DNA from: Pseudisothecium myosuroides
Lineage: Eukaryota; Streptophyta; Bryopsida; Hypnales; Lembophyllaceae
Direction of reading: 5' to 3'
Assembly: GCA_951799445.1 (NCBI GenBank)
Contig: OX637287.1
Span: 30,832,224 to 30,896,223, forward strand
Length of the DNA: 64,000 bases
Every line of letters begins with the position of its first letter. Within the stretch, counting starts at the first letter, position 1. The position numbers and the translations under genes are program-made. This document shows, one piece after another, positions 24,579-34,859 of this stretch. The notes below the pieces were generated by a model. It was not told the DNA's origin, did no database searches, and worked only from the letters and a program-made list of their open reading frames with translations.

Positions 24579-25883
24579 CGCTGTGATGAACAATCACCAT
24601 TTTTTGGCAACATAGCGATTTTGGGCAACTCATTGCAAATGGAATTTTTAATTTTTTTCTTTGAAATTTTCACACAAGATGTGCCCGAGGAGTAGCTTTA
24701 AGGCACAACAAATTTTGAAACTTTTGACTACATGGTTAAAAATTTATTGCATGATATGTAAATTTCATTGCTTGGAGGGCAACCTAGTCAACTCAATTTA
24801 TTTTTTTAAAAATCACTTTAAAAAAAAATAAAAATATGAAACTAGTTTCCTAGATTTATATAAGGTAGCAACACCCATAACCGTCAATTTAAGCAATTCA
24901 GCATAGTTCAAGGTACCTTTTTCTAGAAAAAATATTTTTTTAGTATTAGCAATTGAAAATCATGAATATTAAAAAAAATATAATTTTTAGATAAGACATC
25001 TAATTTCTGCGAATTTTCAAAGTAGAACTCCCTAGGGCACCCTAAACCACACTCTACTAAAGTTGCATTGATTCTAGCATAAAAATCTAAAAAAATCAGA
25101 GCCCACCAACCACAATTAAGGATGGACACGGTTTCAAGGTACTCTTGGAGACACTTGTAGGTACTTTTGGAGACACTTGTAGGGAACTCTACAATTGAAG
25201 TATGGATACACTAATGGTTATGGGTGTTGTTACCTTATGTGTGGGAAGCTTTGAATCATTCCATTTTGATTAATGAGATGAAAGTTACGAGGAGTTTTAG
25301 TTTGCACTTTGTTAGAAATTTCTACTCTAAAATAACTTTGAAGCCCTTTATTTAACTCTATTTTTGATATTTTTGAAAATAAATAAAATTGTTGGGTGTA
25401 GATTGTTTATTACAACATTACAACCATTGGGATTGGCATTTTTCAATTCCATAACTAAATTCTTAACAATTCAGTGTTTTGAATCATTCTCTACTTCTTT
25501 CTACTTACTATTTTTTTTCCTATATGTTGTACAATTCCAAATGGTCTAAAAATTTTCAAGCATGTAGCCAACTTGCCTTGAAGAATGAATACAAAGGGTA
25601 ACCACCATTTTGGACATTTTTTCTGACAAATGTGAACTTGTGAAGTGCAGCTGCCCGATTTTTCCCAGAGCCAAAAGAAGGACTTTTTTCAATTCAAATG
25701 CTAATATCTTACAATCTACACAGTGGAATTTCTGAATTTTTTTTGCATCTTACACTAGTTTGAAAAGATCCTATGGTTACATGTGTCCAAAAATGATTTT
25801 TTTCTAAAATTTGGTACTTGAACTAGAAATGACAATTTTGGAGCGTTTTTGGTGAAACAAAGTCAAAAACCTTTAAAGGTTAA
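24579..25883. mobile_element. TTAA-type MITE, family B copy 6, split by a D element
   Basis: The left part (24579-24862) matches 33870-34140, including ATTTTTTGGCAACATAGCGATTTTGGGCA, but its outer terminus is mutated beyond recognition. The right part (25238-25883) matches 34150-34793 and ends CCTTTAAAGGTTAA. The break between the halves is filled by the D element at 24863-25235. Confidence 0.75.
24863..25235. mobile_element. AGGTAG-type MITE, family D copy 2, nested
   Basis: The inverted ends are AGGTAGCAACACCCATAACC and GGTTATGGGTGTTGTTACCT, about 20 bp, each flanked by TA. Uninterrupted B copies at 27990 and 34130 have a TATATA stretch at this position, so the empty site can be compared directly and supports a TA duplication. 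It is younger than the B element it occupies. Confidence 0.82.
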
Positions 25884-26018
25884 GTTGCTAAAATTATACT
25901 TGATGCATATTCTTATTCTTATTCTTATTCTACTTGAATACGGATAGGAGAGTAATAAATACAATGAGTTTTGACAAACACAAGAAACGCATTTGCTTGC
26001 ATGAATCAATACATATAT

Positions 26019-26181
26019 CACTACAAGAAAAAGGGGTGTTTTAAATATAGTCCTAGTAGTATAGTCCTATAAGTAATGACCTAAAAGGGGTGTTTTTAAT
26101 AATTAAATTTTTTATTAAAAACACCCCTTTTAGATCATTACTTATAGGACTAAACTTAAAACACCCCTTTCTCTTGTAGTG
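26019..26181. mobile_element. Palindromic CACTA-type MITE
   Basis: The 163-bp element is almost a single palindrome. It starts CACTACAAGAAAAAGGGGTG and ends CACCCCTTTCTCTTGTAGTG, with a TAT direct repeat on both sides. CACTA ends and 3-bp target duplications are hallmarks of the CACTA superfamily. The two arms repeat GGGGTGTTTT internally. Confidence 0.85.
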
Positions 26182-26950
26182 TATTTTTGTATAAAATAAG
26201 ATTATTTAATGACTTCCTTCTACCCATAATGGAATAGAAGGATTTTAGAAGATTCTATATATCTTGTAGCCATTGTACTTAGAGTGTCTCTAATGGGGCG
26301 CACCATACTAGTTGCCACAATAAATGGTTTGGCATGCTCAAGGGAGTTGTCGCGGCCCACTAGTTGCAACCTTTGTTGTTTTCAATATAGCCCGCACTAC
26401 AATTTGCGCCCTGCATTTGAACCTACAGTGCCCTCACATTTTGGCTTGTGCCGCATTAAACTTGCAAATTACAGATTTTTATGGCACTTTGGAGTGAGGG
26501 TTGGACAGGTACGAGGAATGAATATCGTAGTGGCACAATGAACTTTGGTGAATAGGTGGCCTGGGCTACGTCAAAATTTCACAAAAGCAAAATGGGGTCG
26601 TAGGCTATTGGAAGCACGACGCATATTGGGTATGATGGAGTGGTGTTTTGGCCAATTTAGCCTATTCTAATTTTTGTCCTACATTTTATATTTCAAATGT
26701 AAGCCCTATCTATTTCTTTTATATTTTTATTTTTCTTGAAAATATTTTTTTCATTCCAAATAGCTCACTAATAAAGGGCAGTGACCAGAAAATGGTCAAT
26801 TGGCCATTAAAGTGTTATTTATGTTAAAAAAAATCTTTATAATTTATTTATTTTCCTTGTTGAATTCTAATATTTATTTTAAAAAATCCTAAATCCTACC
26901 CCCTAAATCTTGAAAAAATATCCAAAAATCACTATACAAAAAACTGAGCA
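26182..26950. other. Intergenic, no gene seen
   Basis: A GC-richer patch at 26284-26650 contains an 85-codon open frame (plus) without recognisable motif. Nothing else was identified. Confidence 0.4.
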
Positions 26951-27083
26951 AAAAGGACTCTCTACATGAATTTTAGAGAAGATTTCTTTAGTTGTGACTA
27001 ATGCTTCTTTTGGGGAGCATTAGTTACATTATCCACAACTAAAGACATCTTCCATAAAACTCGCATGAAAAGTTCCCTTTCCC
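26951..27083. repeat. Hairpin-forming short repeat
   Basis: This imperfect palindrome of about 133 bp has left-arm GATTTCTTTAGTTGTGACTAATGC that pairs with right-arm GCATTAGTTAC..CACAACTAAAGACATC. The outer segments (AAAGGACTCT..CATGAATTTTA and the reverse on the right) also pair loosely. It is probably a MITE; no target duplication is clear. Confidence 0.55.
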
Positions 27084-27441
27084 TAATCCCTGAACAAAGT
27101 TCAACATTATCTCATCTTCTACATATCCTTTCTAAGGAAATGCCTAGTAGCAAGAAACTTTTGCCTCCATTTGTCCATGGCATATGATTACAAACAAAGC
27201 ACTCAATTTTTTTTGAACAATGAATCTAAAACAAGGAGTTGTGACCAAGTTTTAGCTTCAAACTTCGAAAGAGTTCCTAGTTTTTAGGACCCAACCCTTC
27301 TATGCAAAATAGCTATACAAAATAGTGATATTAGGTTGCCTTAACAATTAGGTTGCCTTACCCTCAAAAGGTTACTTTACAAGCCATTAAAGTCAACAAA
27401 TACTTCTACAAATATTTCTATTTGTACACATGGAGGTTCAT

Positions 27442-27620
27442 TGTTAGGATGAAATTAGTATTTCATCATTAGATTAAATAGTTATATATGAAAGGTCATT
27501 TAATGATAGATTGGAGCATCATGTCCTTACATGAAAGTCTAGGTTGGTGACCTATATATGTAATCATTGTCAATGTATTCATAATTATTATTAATATACT
27601 TTTATCTTTGACTCTTAAGA
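27442..27620 (+). repeat. 5' LTR of copia element 1
   Basis: It starts TGTTAGGATGAAATTAG and ends ACTCTTAAGA directly before the primer-binding site. It matches 32873-33036 almost throughout; the 3' copy lacks a short segment around ATCATTGTCAATG. Confidence 0.9.
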
Positions 27621-27632
27621 TGGTATCAGAGC
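27621..27632 (+). other. Primer-binding site (initiator tRNA-Met type)
   Basis: TGGTATCAGAGC immediately follows the 5' LTR. This is the standard plant copia primer site complementary to the 3' end of initiator methionine tRNA. Confidence 0.9.
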
Positions 27633-27723
27633 AAATTAGAAGAACATGATTTAGGAGAGATTCAAGCTTTTGTATTAAAAAGATCATGAAATAAAATTTG
27701 GGAGGCTTTATTCATTTTTTTTA

Positions 27724-28655
27724 TTAACCCCTAAAGGACCAACATGCCTTTTTTGGCAACATAGATATTTTGGGCAGGTACTTGTGACTGGAGATTATCA
27801 TATTTTGGACTGGAATTTTTATAAAAGGTGGGGACGAGGAATATCTTTCATATGCACCAAATTTCATGACATTTGGAAATACGAGTCAAAAGTTATGGCC
27901 AAATATGTTGTTTGTTGGTCAACTCGGGTAGTTTGGGCAGATCAGAAAAAATCACTTTTTTCAAAAATAAAAATTTGAAATTGGTTTATTAGATTTATAT
28001 ATATGTGGAAAGCTTTGAATCATTCCATTTTGATCAATGAGTCAAACGTTATGAGGATTTTTAGTTTGCGGGCAGTTATGGATTGTCTACTCTAAAATAA
28101 ACTTTGAAGTCGTTTATTTCACTCAATTTTCAATATTTTTCAAAAAAATAAAATTGTAGGGTGTAGATTGTTTATTACAACATTGAAACCATTGGGATTG
28201 GCATTTTTCAAGTCCATAATTAACTTCTTAACAATTTAGTGTTTTGAACCATTCTCTACTTCTTTCTACTTACTATTTTTTTCTTATATGTTGTACAATT
28301 CCAAATAATCTGAAAATTTTCAAGCATGTAGCCAATTTGCCCTGAAGAATGAATCCAAAGAAGCACAACCATTTTGGAATTTTTTTCATAATAATCTGAC
28401 CTTGTGAAGTGCAGCTGCCCGGTTTTTTGCGGGGCTAAAAAAAGGACTTCTGCCACTTCAAATGCTAATATATTCCAATCTACACGATGGAAACTTCTGA
28501 AATTTTTTCCACATATTCTCAAACCAGAATACTACAAGATCCTACGGTTACATGTGTGCAAAAATGATATTTTTCAAAAATTTGGTACTTGTACTAGAAA
28601 TGGCAGTTTTGGAGCATTTTTGGTGAGAACATAGTCAAGGAACTTTAGGGGTTAA
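27724..28655. mobile_element. TTAA-flanked MITE, family B copy 3
   Basis: It begins TTAACCCCTAAAGGACC and ends CTTTAGGGGTTAA, about 932 bp. It lies just downstream of the copia primer-binding site, before the leader frame. The open frames within it (27784-27978, 28256-28634) are incidental. The body closely matches B copies 4, 5 and 6. Confidence 0.88.
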
Positions 28656-30110
28656 ATATATGTTTTCTTTCGCCTTCTAGTGCAGAATGTGCAAGCCAGG
28701 ATGTATATGATTTGCTCATTGATGATTCAAATCAAATGAACATTGAGAATGATCTTAGAATTACAAATGTGTTGTTTCAATTTCAACTTGAATCCCTACC
28801 ATTCAATACTATACCATTGACGGAAGGACAAACTATACTTGTAGAAATCCCATGGATATGGTATTGAACAAGCTCCTATGTCTTGGATTCAGGGGTGCTA
28901 TTTTGTGAGCGTGTGAGCGTGAGCCCGTGGGCTTGTGAGCCTGTGAGTGTACAACTTTTTAGAGATTCCATTTAAAGTTTTTGGCCAATTTTTTTATTTC
29001 TAGTAAATTTTAACCATGGACCTATTACCGTGGTCCTTTAAACAACAATGATGTGATACTTATTGGACTTTTCTGGATTTTAAGATGAAAAAAATTAATG
29101 ATTAATTAAGATTTTTTTGAAATTGAATGCGATTGTCCCATTTAGATTTCAATTTTTAAGATCACTTCCTTCTTGTTGTTGGTTACCTCTTGTAGTAGCG
29201 TAGGTCCTCTTGGGGCTGATGGGGGTTACCTATACTTTTGTCTTGATGTGCTGGTAATCGGACTTGTTAAGATTTTGGAAGAAAATATTTGATTGATAGG
29301 AATTATTTTTGTAGAAAATGAGCTTAGTTACAGCAAATTGTATATTAATTGATCATTGTCCCCTTGTAGGACCTCCCGGGGATCCAATTCTTTTATTTTT
29401 GATCTGATGGTTGTTTGGTTGATCACTCTTCTCTTATTTCTTGGGAATTAGTGCTTAGGACTTGATTGAAATTGAGTGAAGTTGTCCCATTGAGATTTTG
29501 ATTTTTTTTATCAAACCCCTCTTGCTACTGGACTCTTCTCGGCATCGAGAGGAGCCACAACCCTGGGGTTAAATTTTTTTTAAATTTAAATTAAAAAAAA
29601 TTTCCCCCTATACCGGGGCTGCGACTCTCCTTGGCCCCGAGGGGAGTCCAACAGCAAGAGGGGTTTGATCCAAAAAAATTGAAGTCTCTATGAAACAACT
29701 TCATTCAATTTTAAACAAATCCTAATTAATCACCAATGTTTTTTCTTCATAAAATCTAGCAAAGTGGTAATGTATACTTCTAATATTTTAGGCAACACTG
29801 AAAATTACAATTTTCATTTGAATTCTACATAACCATGATAATAGGTACTAGAATTTTCTAAAAATAATAAATTTAGTCTTAATTTTGAAAATATTGTCTA
29901 TTTTTAGAAAATTATTGACTTTTCTAAAGATTTTTCAAATTTCAGAATTCAACATTCACATAATCTCCGCTCAGCGCTTGTAGGCTTGTGCTCTTAAGCT
30001 CACAATCTAGTACCGTTGGTCTTGGATTGAAGAATTACATGATTTTGATGAAATAAATTTACATTTTTTTGCTAATGAAGATGAAATATCTTCCATAATG
30101 CCTTCAATTA
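28656..30110 (+). pseudogene. Leader frame upstream of copia 1 gag, split by an hAT-like insert
   Basis: Before the canonical gag there is coding-like sequence at about 28680-28870 (AECASQDVYDLLIDDS near its start). It resumes after the insert at 30029-30110 (EELHDFDE, then LHFFANEDEISSIMPS). A homologous frame occurs at the same place in copia element 2 (33556 onward, EYSSEDVFDLLIFEPE and AHLEFFAEDFINE). It is acidic, of roughly 100-130 residues, and not recognised. It may be an N-terminal Gag extension or a separate leader protein. In-frame stops are present. Confidence 0.55.
28890..30020. mobile_element. hAT-like non-autonomous element with internal foldback
   Basis: An 8-bp direct repeat CTTGGATT flanks it at 28882-28889 and 30021-30028. 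The left end CAGGGGTGCTATTTTGTGAGC and the complement of the right end (ACCAACGGTACTAGATTGTG) are imperfect inverted repeats, and CAGGGGTG is a typical hAT terminus. Dropping the element and one CTTGGATT leaves the copia leader frame open across the junction. Inside, about 29455-29535 and 29645-29760 form a long inverted repeat around AACCCCTCTTGCT and its complement. No transposase is present. Confidence 0.8.
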
Positions 30111-30214
30111 ATTAAATAAAAGCTAATCATGGTCTCTTCCTAAATAGTATCAAATTATTATATTATATTTATAATTGAGTTAAAATCAAATGTCTCAATT
30201 TAATATAACAAACC

Positions 30215-31500
30215 TCAAAATGCCAAGTTTGATGGTACTTACTTCCATGTTTGGAAGCATAACCTACAATTAATATTAAAATTGGAAAAATTATTAAAAA
30301 AAAAAAGATGGTTCAAAAGTTAGACCAACTACACCACCCCCTACCCCCGGTGGTCGAATCCAACATACCCGTACCACATGATTAGGTAGTAAGGAAGAAT
30401 GAAATATCAAAGACACACAAGCTAAAGTTATAATTACAAATTGTTTAGAATTAAATCAAGTATCACATATTACATCCAAAGAACTTTAAAAGAAGCATGG
30501 GAAGAATTATGTCGATTGTACAAAGCTCAAGACTTGGTAACTAAAATGTATTTGGAAGAACAACTAACGACATTAACCTCTAAAGGACCAGCCTGCTATT
30601 TTTAGCAGCATAGAAAATTTGGGCAGGTACGTGTGACTAGAGATTCCATATTTTAGGCTGAATTTTTAATAGAAGAAGGGGACAAGGAATATCTTTCATA
30701 TGCACTGAATTTCATGACATTTGGAAATAGGAGTCAAAAGTTATGGCATAATATGTTATTTTTTTTTGTAACTGGGTAGTTTGAACTAAAATAATCTTTG
30801 AAGCCGTTTATTTCACTTAATTTTCAATATTTTTTTGAAAAAAATAAAATCACAAGATGTAGACGGTTTATTACAACATTACAACCAATGGGATTGACAT
30901 TTTTCAAGTCCATAATTAAACTCTTAACAATTTTGTATTTTGAATCATTCTCTACTTCTTCCTAGGTACTTACTATTGTTTTCCTATATGTTGTACAATT
31001 CCAAATGATTTGAAATTTTTTAAGCATGTAGCCAACTTGTTTTAGAAAAAGAAGCACCACCATTTTGGACATTTTTTCATAGAAAAGTGAGCTTGTGAAG
31101 TGCAGCTACCTTGTTTTTTGCAGGGCCAAAAAAATGATTTTAATGAATTTGAATGTTTATATCTTGCAATCCACACGGTGGAAATTTCTGAAATTTTTAC
31201 CACATGCTTTCAAGTCAGCATACTATAAGATCCTATGGTTACATGTGTCAAAAAAAGTTTTTTTTCTAAAATTTGGTACTTGTACTAAAAATGGCAGTTT
31301 TTGAACGTTTTCGGTGAAAACATAGTCATGGAACTTTAGGGGTTAAAAATGAAGGAGCAAGAAAGTGAGACAAAGGATATTCATACTTTTTGATCCCTTC
31401 TAGATCAATTGTCAGCGGCCAAGGGTCCCTTTGAGCAACGAGGATGCTATTATTGTATTGATGAAAAGCATGCCCCTCAGCTTTCAAAAAAATTAATTTC
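30215..31500 (+). pseudogene. copia 1 gag remnant, interrupted by a B MITE
   Basis: Sequence at 30215-30572 encodes copia Gag-like segments (KFDGTYFHVWKHNLQL, then HITSKEL and MYLEEQLTTL) with stops and shifts. After the MITE at 30573-31346 it resumes (KMKEQESETKDIHTF, LLDQLSAAKGPFEQ). The zinc-knuckle and protease portion that should follow is missing. Gag forms the particle that packages element RNA; this copy cannot. Confidence 0.7.
30573..31346. mobile_element. TTAA-flanked MITE, family B copy 4
   Basis: The edges are TTAACCTCTAAAGGACC and CTTTAGGGGTTAA. It is 774 bp, shorter than copies 3 and 5 by an internal deletion. It interrupts copia gag. Taking out the element and one of the two TTAA copies leaves the gag frame continuous across the junction, so the insertion duplicated exactly TTAA. 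Confidence 0.92.
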
Positions 31501-31518
31501 AATTTAGTTTCAATTTTT

Positions 31519-32822
31519 TTGCCCGTACTTAAATTGTCATCAATGCCCGTCCTATTAGCCTTTGCTGCATATTATTGTTTATATGCTCATCAAATGGATG
31601 TCATCGCGGCCTATTTAAATGGCATACTCAAAGAAGACATATTTAAGGGATTATCAAAAGGATTCATTCCACCTCCATCAATATTTTTAACAAAAAAACT
31701 AGTTTGTAAATTGCGTAAAGCGCTATATGGCCTCAAACAATCCGGACAAACTTGGTAACAAACATTAGCTCAATTCTTAATACCCATAGGTTTCATTGTT
31801 AGTGAAGCTGACACAAACGTTTACTTACAATGTGATGGTCATAATTTTATTATCTTGGCTATTTACATAGATGATTGTTTACTCATCACTAATGATGAAC
31901 ATTTATTACAAAAGATAAAACAACATCTATCTACTAAATTTGTGATGACCGATTTAGGTCCCATAAAAAAGACTTCTATTTTGGGTTTAGAAATAATATA
32001 TAATCAACAAGCTAGTATCCTCAAAATATGTCAATCCAAATATATACAAATCTTATTATCTAAATTTAAAATGGAATCATGTAATCTAGTTTCTATTCCT
32101 ATGGAACCTGGAATTAAATTGACAAAAGCTAATTGTCCTACTATTGATGAAGACGTAGCTCATATGAAGGCTTGTCCTTACAAAACATTAGTGGGTAGCC
32201 TATCCTACATTGCCCTCAATACACGGCTAGATATTTTCTTCTCTGTTAGTACACTTGCACAGTATTTAGCCAATCTTGGATTATGCCATTAGAATGCAGG
32301 AAAAAGAATCTTACGTTATCTCAAAGGCACTCTAAGCTTAGGCCGTTTATACAAACGCTCCAGCCAACCATTTATCTTAAAAAGATACTCTGATGCCGAT
32401 TGGGCAGGCAATTTGGATGATCATCATTCTACATCAGGTTATTGTTTTATGTTGGAAAATAGTCTAGTCACTTAGGCAAGTAGGAAGCAGCGCTTGGTGG
32501 CACTTAACTCTACAGAGAATGAGTACATGTCACTTTCAAAAGCCTCTACAAAAGCTGTTTGGCTTTGCAGACTCCTTCGTAATATTGGTTGTCATCAATT
32601 ACAATCAACTAACATCTATTATGACAACCAAAGTGCAATAAAGCTTTCGGAAAATCCAAATTTCATGTCCAAAGCAAGCACATTGACATCGAAGTTCACT
32701 TTATTTGTAAACAAGTTCAAGCACAAGAAGTTAGTTTGACATATTGTCCTACGACTGAGATGGCAGCTGATATCTTTACAAAAAGCCTCACAAAAAATAA
32801 ACATTACTATTGTATATGACTT
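31519..32822 (+). pseudogene. copia 1 reverse transcriptase and RNase H remnant
   Basis: The frame carries RVT_2-type motifs: HQMDVIAAYLNG, the KALYGLKQSG block, the active-site box AIYIDDCLL with YIDD at 31864-31875, and YKTLVGSLSYIALNTR. After it come RNase H blocks: YSDADWAGN, TSGYCFM, ALNSTENEYM and YYDNQSAIKLSENP. Stops interrupt the frame near 31756, 32290 and 32474 and the frame shifts near the 3' end. Family assignment is clear. Confidence 0.9.
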
Positions 32823-32872
32823 ACAGGATTAGATTGTGATAGTTTTGAAACTATTTAATCACGGGGTGGTGG

Positions 32873-33036
32873 TGTTAGGATGAAATTAGTATTTCATCAT
32901 TAGATTAAATAGTTAAATATGAAAGGTCGTTTAATGATAGATTGGAGCGTCATGTCCTTTCATGAAAGTCTAGAGTGGTGACCTATATATGTATTCATAA
33001 TTATAATTAATATACTTTTATCTTTGATTCTTAAGA
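32873..33036 (+). repeat. 3' LTR of copia element 1
   Basis: It starts TGTTAGGATGAAATTAG directly after a purine-rich CACGGGGTGGTGG tract, which served as plus-strand primer. It is 164 bp and matches the 5' LTR apart from substitutions and one short deletion. Confidence 0.88.
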
Positions 33037-33367
33037 TTTATGAATTCTAATTATTGCAATACTTAATTCAAAAGTAGTGCATTCTTTTATAATAACAGTA
33101 AATATTAATATAGTGTCAAATGTCAAGAAATTAATATGGGGCAACCTAATTTTACTATTTTGTGTAGTTGTTTTTCTCCTTTATCGCCCGACTTGTTGGG
33201 TCAGCGGTAGACAAATTCCTAATTCATTTATCCCGTACCTTAGAGTGGGAGTTTGTGATTCTTTCTGCCTTTATTTGGAGGCCTAGTAACAACTAACAAG
33301 GTGGGGCCTTCTTCTCCGTTGATACATGCCATTTAGGGTTTGATGCGTCCATTTTGACGCAGACTGG

Positions 33368-33540
33368 TGTATTAGATATATAATATACTATGTAGGTAGT
33401 ACACTAGTTAGATACTAATTCAATAATTGTGACTATACATAGAGAATTGTGTCCATTGAGGATTGACTTTTGGACAAGTCTTAAGATTGTAATGATTAAT
33501 TTGTTTTAATTAGTAATATATATAACATTTTATTTTCACA
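33368..33540 (+). repeat. 5' LTR of copia element 2
   Basis: It runs from TGTATTAGATATATAATA to TTTTATTTTCACA, directly followed by a primer-binding site. At about 173 bp it is close in length to the LTRs of element 1. The left boundary is set only by the TG rule. Confidence 0.65.
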
Positions 33541-33552
33541 TGGTATCAAAGC
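33541..33552 (+). other. Primer-binding site of copia element 2
   Basis: TGGTATCAAAGC differs by one base from the standard TGGTATCAGAGC site and abuts the LTR. Confidence 0.8.
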
Positions 33553-34830
33553 ACTATGTACTTTCTTCATCCTGTAGCAGAATATTCGAGTGAGGATGTC
33601 TTTGATTTGTTAATTTTTGAACCTGAAAGAGATGAAACTGAGACTGCACTTCGATTTACAAATGCAACCTTTACAAATGCATTTTTTCAAGTTCCTCTAA
33701 TCCCATTTCTAGATCTTCCAATTCAAAAAGATGACTAGCCTTTGAAGTTTGCACAAACATATACGGAATTAGCAATACCCCTACAACTTACATTGAAGCA
33801 CTAGTTGACTTCAATGAAGCACATCTTGAATTTTTTGCTGAAGATTTCATTAACCCCTAAAGGACCAAACACCATTTTTTGGCAACATAGCGATTTTGGG
33901 CAGCTCACTACGAATGGAAATTTTATTATTTTTCTTTGAAATTTTCACACAAGATGTGCCCAAGGTGTAGCTTCAAGGCCCAACAATTTTCATAACTTTT
34001 GACTACATGATTAAAAAGTTATTGCATGATATGTAATTTTCCACGTTCGGCGGGCAGCCCGGGCAGCTGAAAAAAATTCTTTAAAAATCACTTTTTTGAA
34101 AAATTAAAATTTGAAATTGGTTCTTTAGGTTTATATATACATGGGAAGCTTTGAATCATTCCATTTGGATTAATGAGTCAAAAGTTATGAGGATTCTTAG
34201 TTTGAGTGTAGTTATGGAATCTCTACTCTAAAATAAACTTTGAAGTCCTTTATTTAACTCAATTTTCAATATTTTTGAAAAAAAATAAAAACATTGGGTG
34301 TAGATTGTTTATTACAACATTACAATCATTGGGATTAGAATTTTTCAATTCCATAATGAAATTATTGACAATTTAGTATTTTGAGTCATTCTCTACCTCT
34401 TTCTACTTACTATTTTTTCCCTATATATTGCACAATTCCAAATGATCTGAAATTTTTTAAGCATGTAGCCAACTTACCTTGAAGAATGAATCCAAAGAGT
34501 AACCACCATTTTGGACATTTTTTCATACAAATGTGAGCTTGTGAAGGGCAGCTGCCCGTTTTTTCGCAGGGACAAAAAAAGGGTTTTTGTCAATTCAAAT
34601 GCTAATATCTTGCAATCCACATGGCGGAAAATTCTGAAATTTTTTCCACATCTTCTTAAACCAGTATACTACAAGATCCTACGGTTACATGTGTTCAAAA
34701 ATGTTTTTTTTTCTAAAATTTGGTACTTGTATTAGAAATGGCAGTTTTGGAGCGGTTTTGGTGAAAACATAGTCAAAAACCTTTAGGGGTTAACGAATGT
34801 GAAATTCAAGCCATTTTAAGACAAGACTAT
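33553..34830 (+). pseudogene. Leader frame upstream of copia 2 gag, split by a B MITE
   Basis: An open frame from 33556 encodes EYSSEDVFDLLIFEPE and continues, after a stop and frame change, as EALVDFNEAHLEFF and AEDFI. It resumes after the MITE as NECEIQAILRQDY near 34794-34830. It is homologous to the leader of copia element 1. Acidic, with no known domain. Confidence 0.55.
33850..34793. mobile_element. TTAA-flanked MITE, family B copy 5
   Basis: The edges are TTAACCCCTAAAGGACC and CCTTTAGGGGTTAA; length is 944 bp. It sits in the copia 2 leader frame. Removal with one TTAA leaves that frame open through the junction, showing a TTAA duplication. The short open frame at 34511-34735 is incidental and has counterparts in other B copies. 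Confidence 0.92.
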
Positions 34831-34859
34831 TGAAAATGACAATACACAAAATTGATATG

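Larger units (their letters stand above)
27442..33036 (+). mobile_element. Ty1/copia retrotransposon 1, nearly full length and decayed
   Basis: The element consists of LTR 27442-27620, primer-binding site, leader frame, gag remnant, RT and RNase H remnant, purine-rich tract and LTR 32873-33036. The flanks TTCAT and TTTAT suggest a 5-bp target duplication with one mismatch. Three later insertions lie inside: B elements at 27724-28655 and 30573-31346 and an hAT-like element at 28890-30020. Protease, integrase and the first part of RT are missing between about 31440 and 31519, so an internal deletion has occurred. Several stop codons and frame breaks make it inactive. Confidence 0.88.

Noticed and set aside
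26284..26541. 85-codon plus-strand frame
   Set aside because: No motif, no splice context and mixed composition; probably chance in a GC-richer patch.
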